Shown: one piece after another, positions 1-7,298 of the stretch
Position numbering within the stretch: position 1 is the first letter of the stretch
Layout: the number at the start of each line of letters is the position of its first letter
Origin: CP2-2F sp034436235
GTDB lineage: Bacteria; Chloroflexota; Anaerolineae; Aggregatilineales; UBA2796
DNA: 33,580 bases
Reading direction: 5' to 3'
Assembly (NCBI GenBank): GCA_034436235.1
Contig: DAOTWB010000254.1
Coordinates: forward strand, 1 to 33,580
Made by a program: the position numbers and the translations under genes
Notes under the pieces: generated by a model
Told to the model about the DNA's origin: nothing
What the model saw: the letters and a program-made list of their open reading frames with translations, nothing else
Databases searched by the model: none

Positions 1-44
1 TTCCGCAAGCGCCTCAGCGCGAGGTATTTTTAGGCAGTTTGGCG

Positions 45-78
45 GCAGGCGAGGTCAGCTGCTGCCGACCTCACCTGC
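45..78 (-). repeat. Imperfect inverted repeat downstream of cas2
   Basis: Arms GCAGG-C-GAGGTC and GACCTC-A-CCTGC form an 11-base stem with one C/A mismatch around a 10-base loop. It lies just past the cas2 stop. No T-run follows on the cas strand, so a rho-independent terminator is not supported. It could be an RNA-stability or rho-related structure, or chance in GC-rich DNA. Confidence 0.35.
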
Positions 79-88
79 TGAGCGAAAG

Positions 89-120
89 CCTGAGCGCGGC
101 AGGCTGCGCAGGCGCTCAGG
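89..120 (-). repeat. Perfect 9-bp inverted repeat overlapping the cas2 stop
   Basis: CCTGAGCGC at 89-97 pairs exactly with GCGCTCAGG at 112-120 around a 14-base loop. The cas2 stop codon (116-118) sits inside one arm. In the cas transcript this folds at the end of the last visible cas gene, followed 11 bases later by the second stem at 45-78. A transcript-end or processing structure is plausible, but there is no U-tract. Confidence 0.4.
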
Positions 121-373
121 ATGGCGCGTTGCAAATCGCGATGCGGCTCGCCCAAGCGCGCGCGGAGATCGGGATGAGCTGGACGTTGCCTGCCTGAGCG
201 CCCAGCAGCTTTTTGATGCGCGCCATCAGCTTCTCCTGCAGCTCGCGCGTCAGCAGTCCGAAGAAGGCGCTCTCCTGCAGGCGCGCCAAGCCGTAGTCCA
301 AGCAGGCGTCCGCCACTTTCAGGCGAATGCGGTCATCGCTGATATCGTAGATCAACAGAACACGCTGCATCAT
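116..373 (-). CDS. cas2: CRISPR-associated endonuclease Cas2
   Basis: 85 aa, the usual Cas2 length. Cas2 dimerises and bridges two Cas1 dimers in the integrase that inserts new spacers into a CRISPR array. The N-terminal beta strand RVLLIYDISDDRIR carries the conserved Asp (D10) of the ferredoxin-like fold, followed by a helix and the LARLQESAFFG stretch typical of Cas2. The C-terminal VQLIPIS strand also fits. The start is ATG-ATG at 368-373 with GAGGAGA just upstream, inside the gap and tail after cas1; the gap to cas1 is 8 bases, so they are cotranscribed. The tail after VQLIPIS is short and atypical but not clearly truncated. Family assignment is secure; catalytic need for the Asp in adaptation is not general. 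Confidence 0.93.
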   Translation of the reverse strand: MMQRVLLIYDISDDRIRLKVADACLDYGLARLQESAFFGLLTRELQEKLMARIKKLLGAQAGNVQLIPISARAWASRIAICNAPS

Positions 374-381
374 ACATCTCC

Positions 382-1419
382 TCAGTGGTAGTCTGTCTCG
401 AAGCTCTGATAGCGCTCCTGATCGCCGCGCAGGAAGCCTGCCAAGTGGCGCGCCTGCATCTGGATCAAGGTGCGCAGGGTGTAGCGCTTGCCATCGTGGT
501 AGCGCGCTTTGGAGTCCAAGTGCGCCAGCACCTTCTCAGCGAAGGCGCGGCGCGTGTGCGGGCTGAGCAAACCGTTTTCCTCTTGCTCAACTTTGAAGTG
601 ACGCCTGACCAAGCCGAAGACGACGCGATCAACGGCGGCGGCGCGGAATTCCTCGATCAGGTCTAGGACGAGCGACGGCTTGCCGGGACGGTCGGTGTGG
701 ATGAAGCCTGCGTAGGGATCGAGGCCTGCCATGATGATGGCGCGCTCGATCTGGCTATACAGGATGCCGTAGCCGTAGTTGAGCAAGCTATTGACGGGAT
801 CGGTGGCGCCGCGGCCTTCGCGCTTGAGCCAGTTGTATTCGCTCGGCACAAGGTAGCGCGCCGCTTCCCAGTAGGTCTGCGCGGCGGCGGCTTCGGCAGT
901 CAAGACGCTCTGACGGATGTCGTCCACAGTGCCTTCGCTCTGCTCCAGCGCGCTGAGCGCGTCTGAGGATCGAAGAATGGCTTGCGCGGCGGCGTTCAGG
1001 GCGGCATGGCGCTCAGGGTCGCCTTTGGCGTGATTTTTGCCCAAGTAGCGCAGGGTGTTCGCCTGGCTTTTGATCTTCGCCATGCCGATGGTGAGCGCGA
1101 TGGACTTGCCGCGTCGGTCATGGTAGGCGAGCAGCTGCTCGCGGCGCGTCTCAATAGTGCCGATCAGGTTGACGGCGTAGAGCGCGCCGTAGACATCGCC
1201 ATTGCCTTGCAAAAAGTAGATCGGAATGCCGCGCTCGCAACATTCGGTCACAGCATCCGATGAAATGCTGACGCCAAGGCTGAGGATCAGCACCATCTCT
1301 AAATGGATGAGCGGGACTTCTTGCAGAGTCTCGTTGCCTCTGCTCAGGCGCAGGCGCTCGCTGTGCTTGCCGATGCGCACGCCGTACGAGTCGGCGATCA
1401 ATTGGGTGATGATTGCCAT
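382..1419 (-). CDS. cas1: CRISPR-associated integrase Cas1
   Basis: 345 aa, full length for Cas1, the metal-dependent integrase of spacer acquisition. The N-terminal beta domain covers about residues 1-75 and the helical catalytic domain follows. Visible signatures are E176 in TAEAAAAQTYWEAA, the NYGYGILYSQIERAI segment near 214-228, H241 in GFIHTDRPGKPS, and the VLDLIEEFR stretch with D253 and E256. Together these match the Glu/His/Asp-type metal site. The ATG at 1419 has AGAAAGGA about 10 bases upstream. It lies 25 bases after cas6 and 8 before cas2 on the same strand, so the three form one unit. No fused reverse transcriptase or Cas4 domain is present. The cas6-cas1-cas2 grouping is common near type III or I-A/B loci, but the subtype cannot be read here because no effector gene is visible. 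Confidence 0.96.
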   Translation of the reverse strand: MAIITQLIADSYGVRIGKHSERLRLSRGNETLQEVPLIHLEMVLILSLGVSISSDAVTECCERGIPIYFLQGNGDVYGALYAVNLIGTIETRREQLLAYHDRRGKSIALTIGMAKIKSQANTLRYLGKNHAKGDPERHAALNAAAQAILRSSDALSALEQSEGTVDDIRQSVLTAEAAAAQTYWEAARYLVPSEYNWLKREGRGATDPVNSLLNYGYGILYSQIERAIIMAGLDPYAGFIHTDRPGKPSLVLDLIEEFRAAAVDRVVFGLVRRHFKVEQEENGLLSPHTRRAFAEKVLAHLDSKARYHDGKRYTLRTLIQMQARHLAGFLRGDQERYQSFETDYH

Positions 1420-1444
1420 AGCAGCGCGTCCTTTCTACAGCGCT

Positions 1445-2383
1445 TCAGCGCAGGGTGTACCAGCCGTCGCCTTTCGCCGTGTTCTTGCCAACCTGCAAAT
1501 AAGTTCCCCACAAAAGCCATTCGCGGAACGGCGCCAGATCGCCGCTGTAAGTTGCCTCGCCGATCAAGCCGCTGATGGGCGAGGTGCTGCCTGTGCGCCG
1601 CGAATGGCTGACGACATCCAGCCATTGCGTGTTGTTCTGCGCCAGCTGGACGCGCTCGGCGCGCGCCAAGAGATCGGCGCGGCGCGCGGGCGGCAACGGC
1701 GCGAAGTCATCGCCATAGGCGCTGCCGATCTGGTCGTAGCGCTCGATCAGGCGCGCCATCAGGACGTGAAAGAGCGGCGTCTTCAGCAATCTGTGGTCGT
1801 GGATCAGGCGCGTGGGCGTGAGGAAGTGAACAGTGAGGCGCGAAGCGGAGAGCAAAGCGGCGCGTTGCGCGATCTGCTCAGCTGTGATGCCGTGCGGCGG
1901 CATCTGCACCTGATCGCTGTGCGGCGCCATCAGAATTGTCTGGCTGCCGTCCGCGCCGAGCAGGCTGATGTGGTGCAGGCGGAAGCGTCCGCGTCCGAAG
2001 CCGATGCCGCGCCTGCCCATGTGCGGAAAGGCGTTCACGATGAACGGCAGCAGCGCTAAGGTGCGCGTGCCGAAGAGCGTGATGCCAATGGTGAAGTGCG
2101 CTTCGGGCGGATAGCGGCGCGCATCGAGCGGCGGCTGCACGGCGAAGGCGCGCGGCACATCTTTGCCGCGCTCAGCGCTCTGATCTTCGCGCGCCATCAG
2201 CCAATGGATCGGATCGATCTCAAGGCTTGGCACGCCGCGCTCAGCCATGGGCAGCGCATTGGCGTGTTCGCGCAGCGCTTCGTAAAGCGCGCCGCGCACT
2301 TGCGCGCCTGCCTGATCGCCAAAAGCGACTTCGTCAATTGCCTCTAACGTGAAACGCAACGGATAGATCGTCAAGCCTGACAT
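1445..2383 (-). CDS. cas6: Cas6-family pre-crRNA processing endoribonuclease
   Basis: 312 aa from the chosen ATG. Cas6 cuts the CRISPR transcript within each repeat to release crRNAs. The C-terminal part carries the Cas6/RAMP signature: SGLIGEATYSGDL, then WGTYLQVGKNTAKGDGWY, the glycine-rich loop region at the end of the second ferredoxin fold. A central GRRGIGFGRGRFRL segment is a second Gly/Arg-rich stretch. An upstream GTG at 2392 keeps the frame, but AAGAAAG would sit only 1-2 bases before it; the same motif is 10 bases from the ATG at 2383, so I prefer the ATG. The catalytic His is not assignable by eye. It is the first gene of the cas6-cas1-cas2 unit. The match is to the broad Cas6 C-terminal family rather than the E. 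coli Cas6e type. Confidence 0.88.
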   Translation of the reverse strand: MSGLTIYPLRFTLEAIDEVAFGDQAGAQVRGALYEALREHANALPMAERGVPSLEIDPIHWLMAREDQSAERGKDVPRAFAVQPPLDARRYPPEAHFTIGITLFGTRTLALLPFIVNAFPHMGRRGIGFGRGRFRLHHISLLGADGSQTILMAPHSDQVQMPPHGITAEQIAQRAALLSASRLTVHFLTPTRLIHDHRLLKTPLFHVLMARLIERYDQIGSAYGDDFAPLPPARRADLLARAERVQLAQNNTQWLDVVSHSRRTGSTSPISGLIGEATYSGDLAPFREWLLWGTYLQVGKNTAKGDGWYTLR

Positions 2384-2423
2384 AACGCACACACTTTCTT
2401 AGGTCTGTGGACGAGATACGTCC

Positions 2424-2429
2424 AGTATA
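2424..2429 (-). promoter_or_regulatory. Possible -10 box for the cas6-cas1-cas2 unit
   Basis: TATACT on the minus strand, about 40 bases before the cas6 ATG. No convincing -35 box lies 16-18 bases upstream, so this is weak compared with the other promoters in the window. Confidence 0.3.
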
Positions 2430-2578
2430 GCTTTTGCGCGGCGCGTCCTGCGCCTTGGGCGTAGGGTAGCGCGTTTGGCGCGCTGAGGCGTGCGCGCTGA
2501 TACGCAAAAACAAGAATTCCTTTTCTTCAATGGCGCGCTTGAGAGACTATTGTTTTCACAACAGATCGCTCAGCGCAG

Positions 2579-2607
2579 TTGTGAGGCTGTACTGCGCGTG
2601 TTATATT
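2579..2607 (+). promoter_or_regulatory. Sigma-70-like promoter of the first kinase gene
   Basis: TTGTGA (2579-2584), a 17-base spacer, then TATATT (2602-2607). The expected start of transcription is near 2613, giving a leader of about 30 bases that contains AGGAGA (2630-2635) before the ATG at 2643. TAGCGC begins exactly 6 bases after the end of the -10 box, as at the second kinase promoter. Confidence 0.65.
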
Positions 2608-2642
2608 CATCCTAGCGCATTAGCGACGCAGGAGATGTTCTC

Positions 2643-5366
2643 ATGGCAAGTCTCATCGGGCGGCAACTTGGGCAGTATCAGCTGACGGCGCTGATCGGCG
2701 AAGGCGGCATGGCGGCTGTTTATCGCGCACATCAGGCGAGCATCGGACGCGATGTGGCGATCAAGATCATCGAGGCGCGCTTGGCGCGTTCGCCTGAATT
2801 TTTGCGCCGCTTCGAGCGCGAAGCGCGGACGGCTGCCAATCTCGATCATCCGCATATCCTGAAGGTCTTCGATTTCGGCAATCAAGACGAGCTGATCTAT
2901 CTGGTGATGGAGCTGAAGACAGGCGGCAGTCTGGCGGCGCGCTTGAGAGCGGGCGGCACGCTGAGCGCGGATGACGTGGCGCGCTATCTCGATCAGATTG
3001 GCGCGGCGCTCGACCATGCGCACGGTCGCGGCGTGATTCATCGCGATCTAAAGCCACAAAATGTGCTTTTGGATGAACAGAACAACGCTTTCCTGAGCGA
3101 TTTTGGCATCGCGCGCATTCTAGGCGATGTGACTGCGCTGACTGGCAGCGGCATGGCGATGGGAACGCCGGCTTACATGGCGCCTGAGCAGTGGCAGGGC
3201 GGCGAGCTTGACGCGCGCGCGGACGTCTACGCGCTGGCGATCATGACCTATGAATTGCTGGTCGGCAGGACGCCTTTCACAGCGGATACGCCGCCTGCCA
3301 TGCTCTATCAACACTTGCACGAGCCGCCGCCGCCGATCCGACGCGTTCGCTCGGACTTGCCGCAGAGCGTCGAGAAGGTGCTGATCAAAGGCATGGCAAA
3401 GCGACCTGAAGCGCGTTTTCAGAGCGCTGCTGAATTCGTGAGCGCTTTTCGCGAAGCGCTGAGCGGCAAGACGCCAAAAGGCGTGGCTGTGAAAGACGCA
3501 CAGCGTCCATTGGCGCCGCTGCAAGGCACACAGACGAGCGTGACCTTGCCTGTGCCGCGCGATACGCGGCGCCGTAAGAACAATCTCTTGATCGGCGCCG
3601 CCGCGCTCGTCATCGTCGCGCTGCTCGGCTTGATCGCGTTACTCTTGTTCGAGCGCAACTTCACGCCGAGCGCGTCGCCTGAAATCGCTGAGCTGAACGA
3701 CTTGCCAACAGCGCTCGCTGCGCAGCTAGATAGTACAGCGACGCTGACTAATACGCCAATGGCGACTAGCACAGCATCGGCAACTATCACGGCGACTGCT
3801 ACTATCACGCCGCAACCAACTATGCCGCCTGAATTGGCGGCGCAGGCGACCGTCTTCGCACAGGCGACCTCAGCGGCACAGACGGCGGCGCCAACTCTGA
3901 CGCAAGTTGCTCAGCTGACGGCTACGGCTGAACAACGCATTTATCAGGCGACGCTCGAAGCGAACTTGACAGCCGTCGCGCAGACGCTCACAGCGACGCT
4001 CTGGACGAATACGCCGACGAATACGCCAACGATCACGGCTACCAGCACGCCAACTTTCACCAGCACGCCGACCTTCACAGCGACGCACACGGCGACGTCA
4101 ACTGCCACTGCTACGCCAACAGCGACTGAGACGCCTGTTGTGATCGTGCAGGCGCTGCTGCCTGATCTGGTCATCAGCCGCGTCGAAGTGGATCGGACTA
4201 CAGTCGCGCTCGATCCAATCACGCGCTCAGGACAATTGACTGTGGCAGTGATCGTGCGCAATCAAGGCGATGCGGCTTCGTCTACGTTTTTCGTCTCAGT
4301 TTTGCAGCCGAATGGCGCCGCGGTCGCGCTGCCTGCCGTAGATATCCTTGAGCCTGGTCAAGAAGACGTGCTGCGTTTTCCGCTCACGCTGACGGACGAA
4401 GGTGCGCAACGTCTCACAATCATTGTAGATCGCGATAACGACGTCGCCGAGCATAGCAAAGCGAATAACATCGCTTTTCTGGAAGTTGTCGGCGTCATCG
4501 CCACGCCAACTCGCACGCCGCGACCGACCGACACGCCAACGCCTGCGCGCGTCGCGCTCGTGACCAGCAACAGTCAGTGGCGTCCAGTTGAGCGCGTCAT
4601 CAACGGCGTGCCGATGGTCTACGTGCCTGATGGCTGCTTCCAGATGGGCGGCATCAGTCGCTTCAGCAACGAGCAGCCAATTCACGAGGTGTGCTTGCAA
4701 GGCTTTTGGATCGACAAATACGAAGTGACGAATGCTGAATTCGAGCGCTTTGTACAGGCAGGCGGCTATCAACGCCGCGAGTTCTGGACGGAAGAAGGCT
4801 GGCAATGGCGCGTACGGAATAACATCAACGCGCCGCGCGAAGAGAAACCTGAATTCACAGGCTACGATCAGCCGCGAGTCGGCATCACGTGGTATGAAGC
4901 GTACGCCTATGCGCGCTGGCGCGGCGGCGCGCTGCCAACAGAAGCGGAATGGGAATATGCGGCGCGCGGTCCGGACAGCTTGGTGTACGCATGGGGCAAT
5001 CATTTTGACGCTTCTGCTATCAATTACTGCGACGTGAACTGTACTTACGAATGGGCGGATAAGAATAATAATGATGGGTATATGTACACGGCGTCTGTCG
5101 GCAGTTTTCCGCGAGGACGCTCGTGGGTCGGCGCGTATGATATGCTTGGCAATGCGTGGGAATGGGTCAACAGCTTGACATTTCCTTATCCATACGATCC
5201 GAACGACGGACGTGAAGCGCCTGAAGAAATTGGCAAGCGCAGCATGAGAGGCGGCTCGTGGTTTGGCAGCCGAGATAACGCGCGCGCTTCATTCCGCTTC
5301 ACATACGAGCCGTGGTTTCGCAGCACACACATCGGTTTTCGAATTGTCGTGCGCGAGTCGCGATAA
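2643..5366 (+). CDS. Membrane Ser/Thr protein kinase with CARDB and FGE-sulfatase (SUMF1-like) domains
   Basis: 907 aa. The PknB-type kinase domain spans residues 12-272: Gly loop GEGGMAAVY (19-27), K41, HRDLKPQN (133-140), DFG (153-155), APEQW (180-184). One hydrophobic helix at 314-336 (IGAALVIVALLGLIALLL region) anchors it, placing the rest outside by normal kinase topology. A Thr/Pro/Ala-rich stalk runs 340-503. A CARDB-like beta domain follows (about 507-616, LPDLVISRVEV, VIVRNQGD, VDRDNDVAE). The C-terminus is an FGE-sulfatase fold (about 652-905: VPDGCFQMG, DKYEVTNAEF, GNAWEWV, RGGSWF, GFRIV). In such kinases this fold is usually taken as an extracellular binding domain, not an active formylglycine enzyme; I did not see its catalytic Cys pair. 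ATG with AGGAGA. First of three tandem paralogues. Confidence 0.93.
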   Translation: MASLIGRQLGQYQLTALIGEGGMAAVYRAHQASIGRDVAIKIIEARLARSPEFLRRFEREARTAANLDHPHILKVFDFGNQDELIYLVMELKTGGSLAARLRAGGTLSADDVARYLDQIGAALDHAHGRGVIHRDLKPQNVLLDEQNNAFLSDFGIARILGDVTALTGSGMAMGTPAYMAPEQWQGGELDARADVYALAIMTYELLVGRTPFTADTPPAMLYQHLHEPPPPIRRVRSDLPQSVEKVLIKGMAKRPEARFQSAAEFVSAFREALSGKTPKGVAVKDAQRPLAPLQGTQTSVTLPVPRDTRRRKNNLLIGAAALVIVALLGLIALLLFERNFTPSASPEIAELNDLPTALAAQLDSTATLTNTPMATSTASATITATATITPQPTMPPELAAQATVFAQATSAAQTAAPTLTQVAQLTATAEQRIYQATLEANLTAVAQTLTATLWTNTPTNTPTITATSTPTFTSTPTFTATHTATSTATATPTATETPVVIVQALLPDLVISRVEVDRTTVALDPITRSGQLTVAVIVRNQGDAASSTFFVSVLQPNGAAVALPAVDILEPGQEDVLRFPLTLTDEGAQRLTIIVDRDNDVAEHSKANNIAFLEVVGVIATPTRTPRPTDTPTPARVALVTSNSQWRPVERVINGVPMVYVPDGCFQMGGISRFSNEQPIHEVCLQGFWIDKYEVTNAEFERFVQAGGYQRREFWTEEGWQWRVRNNINAPREEKPEFTGYDQPRVGITWYEAYAYARWRGGALPTEAEWEYAARGPDSLVYAWGNHFDASAINYCDVNCTYEWADKNNNDGYMYTASVGSFPRGRSWVGAYDMLGNAWEWVNSLTFPYPYDPNDGREAPEEIGKRSMRGGSWFGSRDNARASFRFTYEPWFRSTHIGFRIVVRESR
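3823..3896 (+). repeat. Stalk segment nearly identical to one in the third kinase gene
   Basis: These 74 bases match 8389-8462 with only two adjacent differences; the first 54 bases are identical. It encodes the alanine-rich stalk ELAAQATVFAQATSA. The flanking kinase and sensor regions are much less alike, which suggests recent gene conversion or duplication followed by divergence. Confidence 0.85.
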
Positions 5367-5379
5367 GCGCTCACGCGGC

Positions 5380-5408
5380 TTGTAGTGCCTTACGGCTTGC
5401 GCTATGCT
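5380..5408 (+). promoter_or_regulatory. Promoter of the second kinase gene
   Basis: TTGTAG (5380-5385), 17-base spacer, TATGCT (5403-5408). It sits in the 77-base gap after the first kinase gene. Start of transcription is expected near 5414, about 30 bases before the ATG at 5444, the same layout as the first kinase promoter. The second kinase could therefore be transcribed on its own as well as by read-through. Confidence 0.55.
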
Positions 5409-5419
5409 TGCTCTAGCGC
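5399..5419 (+). repeat. Inverted repeat over the -10/start region of the second kinase promoter
   Basis: GCGCTA (5399-5404) and TAGCGC (5414-5419) form a perfect 6-bp inverted repeat with a 9-base gap. It overlaps the -10 box and the expected transcription start. A regulator site is possible; the words are also common in this GC-rich DNA. Confidence 0.35.
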
Positions 5420-5443
5420 GATGGAAACTCAGGAGATAGTTTC

Positions 5444-7258
5444 ATGGCAGGTCTCATCGGACAGCAACTTGGGCAGTATACAATTACTGCAACGCTTGGC
5501 AGCGGCGGTATGGCGACCGTCTATCGCGCACGTCAAGCGAGCATCGAGCGCGATGTGGCTATCAAAGTCATCAAGACTGAGCTAGTCAACGACCATAAAT
5601 TCGTCGAGCGTTTCAGGCAGGAAGCTCGGATCATCGCTGCGCTCGATCATCTTCACATCATCAAAGTCTTCGATTTTGGCACGCAGGACGATTTGCTCTA
5701 TCTGGTGATGGAGCTGAAGACAGGCGGCAGTCTGGCAGCGCACCTAAAAGCGCGCGGCAAGCTGAACGCTGAAGAAGCCGCGCGCTATCTCGACCAAATT
5801 GGCGCGGCGCTTGACCATGCGCACAGCCGCAGCGTGATCCATCGCGACCTGAAGCCGCAAAATGTGCTTTTGGATGAACAGAACAATGCCTTTCTGAGCG
5901 ATTTTGGCATCGCGCGCATCGTGAGCGAGCTATCGAAGAGCGAAACTGTGATAGGAACGCCGGAATACATGGCACCTGAGCAATGGCATGGGAAAAATGT
6001 AGGTAGACGTGCGGATATCTACGCGCTCGCTGTCATGACTTACAAACTGCTGACAAACACATTGCCATTTACAGGCGATACGCCGCCTGTGTTGATGTAT
6101 AAACATCTGCATGAGCCGCCGCCGCCGATCCGACGCCTTCGCCCTGATTTATCGCAACGTATCGAGGATGTGCTGATGAAGGGCATGGCAAAGCGCCCTG
6201 AGGATCGTTTTCAGAGCGCACCTGAGTTTGCAGCGGCATTCCGCACAGCACTGGGCGAAAGAATGCCGAAAGACGTAGAGACGAAAAAGGTGCTGGCGCA
6301 GCCGCCGCAGCCGCCAGAAGTCACAAAGACGCACGTCGCTGCGCCTATCTCTGCTGCGAACTTAAATCGCGTGGTTGAGCTACAGAAAATAGAACGTCTA
6401 GGGCTGGTATTTTCAGTGGCATGGTCATCCGATGGATATCTCGCGTCAGGCTTATCAGGCGGAATAGTTTGCGTTTGGAGAGCAGCGACAGGGCAGCGTG
6501 TATGGGAGCGTACAGAGCATTTAGAGTCAGTGTTTTCGGTGGCGTGGTCACCGAATGGACATTATCTTGCCTCAAGCGCAAAGGACGGCATCATTTGCGT
6601 GTGGGAATCCGCTAACGGTCAGCTTGCGCGAAAACTCAGAGGACGATCAGGGTGGGTGAACTCGGTAGCGTGGTCGCCTGACGGACGTTACCTTGCCTCA
6701 GGCTCAGAAGACAAAGCAGTTCGCGTGTGGTCGGCAGAGGATGGACAGCTCGTGCGGACGCTCACAGGACACACAGGCGCTGTATGGTCCATAGCGTGGT
6801 CGCCTGACGGTAGCTATCTTGCCTCAGGCTCAGAAGACAAAACAGTCTGCGTGTGGAAAGTAGAAACAGGGCAGCGCATACGCGTGATCGCAGAGCATAC
6901 GAGCGAGGTGAATTCAGTGGCGTGGTCGCCTGACGGACGCTATCTCGCCTCAGGTTCGGCTGACAACACAATCCGCGTGTGGAAGTCCGAGACAGGGCGA
7001 CGGTTGCGGACGCTCACAGGGCATAGCGCCGGCGTATGGTCAGTGATGTGGTCGCCTGACGCGCGCTACATCGCTTCAGGCTCAGCTGATAACACGATCC
7101 GCGTGTGGGAAGCTGAGACAGGACGGCTTCTGCGAACGCTAGCAGGTCATGCGGACAAGGTGCGATCGGTAGCGTGGTCACCTGACGGACGTTTCATCGT
7201 CTCAGGCTCATGGGATGGCACTATCCGCATCTGGAGTATTCCTGACAATCGATCGTAG
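5444..7258 (+). CDS. Soluble Ser/Thr protein kinase with seven WD40 repeats
   Basis: 604 aa. PknB-type kinase domain at 12-272: GSGGMATVY, K41, the HRDLKPQNVLL motif near residue 133, DFGIAR, then GTPEYMAPEQW. A short linker rich in Pro, Gln and Lys (about 275-305) follows, with no transmembrane helix. The remainder (about 309-602) is seven WD40 repeats with the pattern SVAWSPDGRYLASGS...IRVW, enough for one closed propeller. Known role of the family: phosphorylating Ser/Thr on target proteins, with the WD40 ring as binding platform. Because no membrane segment separates the two halves, both should be in the cytoplasm, unlike both neighbours. The ATG has AGGAGA 9 bases upstream (5430-5435). 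The kinase half is close to the first kinase gene at DNA level, including a long shared stretch around the DFG loop. Substrate unknown. Confidence 0.94.
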   Translation: MAGLIGQQLGQYTITATLGSGGMATVYRARQASIERDVAIKVIKTELVNDHKFVERFRQEARIIAALDHLHIIKVFDFGTQDDLLYLVMELKTGGSLAAHLKARGKLNAEEAARYLDQIGAALDHAHSRSVIHRDLKPQNVLLDEQNNAFLSDFGIARIVSELSKSETVIGTPEYMAPEQWHGKNVGRRADIYALAVMTYKLLTNTLPFTGDTPPVLMYKHLHEPPPPIRRLRPDLSQRIEDVLMKGMAKRPEDRFQSAPEFAAAFRTALGERMPKDVETKKVLAQPPQPPEVTKTHVAAPISAANLNRVVELQKIERLGLVFSVAWSSDGYLASGLSGGIVCVWRAATGQRVWERTEHLESVFSVAWSPNGHYLASSAKDGIICVWESANGQLARKLRGRSGWVNSVAWSPDGRYLASGSEDKAVRVWSAEDGQLVRTLTGHTGAVWSIAWSPDGSYLASGSEDKTVCVWKVETGQRIRVIAEHTSEVNSVAWSPDGRYLASGSADNTIRVWKSETGRRLRTLTGHSAGVWSVMWSPDARYIASGSADNTIRVWEAETGRLLRTLAGHADKVRSVAWSPDGRFIVSGSWDGTIRIWSIPDNRS

Positions 7259-7298
7259 CGGCTCATGATATCGTATTGACGACAAAAGAGATGTTCTC

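Noticed and set aside
1..115. Possible CRISPR repeat array after cas2
   Set aside because: No direct repeat of 25-40 bases recurs in this stretch; only inverted repeats are present, and too little sequence is available.
2390..2578. Palindromes such as TTGT-tttc-ACAA as operators in the cas6/kinase gap
   Set aside because: Arms of four bases are expected by chance; no repetition at other promoters.
4652..5366. Active formylglycine-generating enzyme or sulfatase-maturation role for the first kinase
   Set aside because: The FGE-type domain is a C-terminal sensor of a membrane kinase and I do not see the catalytic Cys pair; no sulfatase gene lies nearby.
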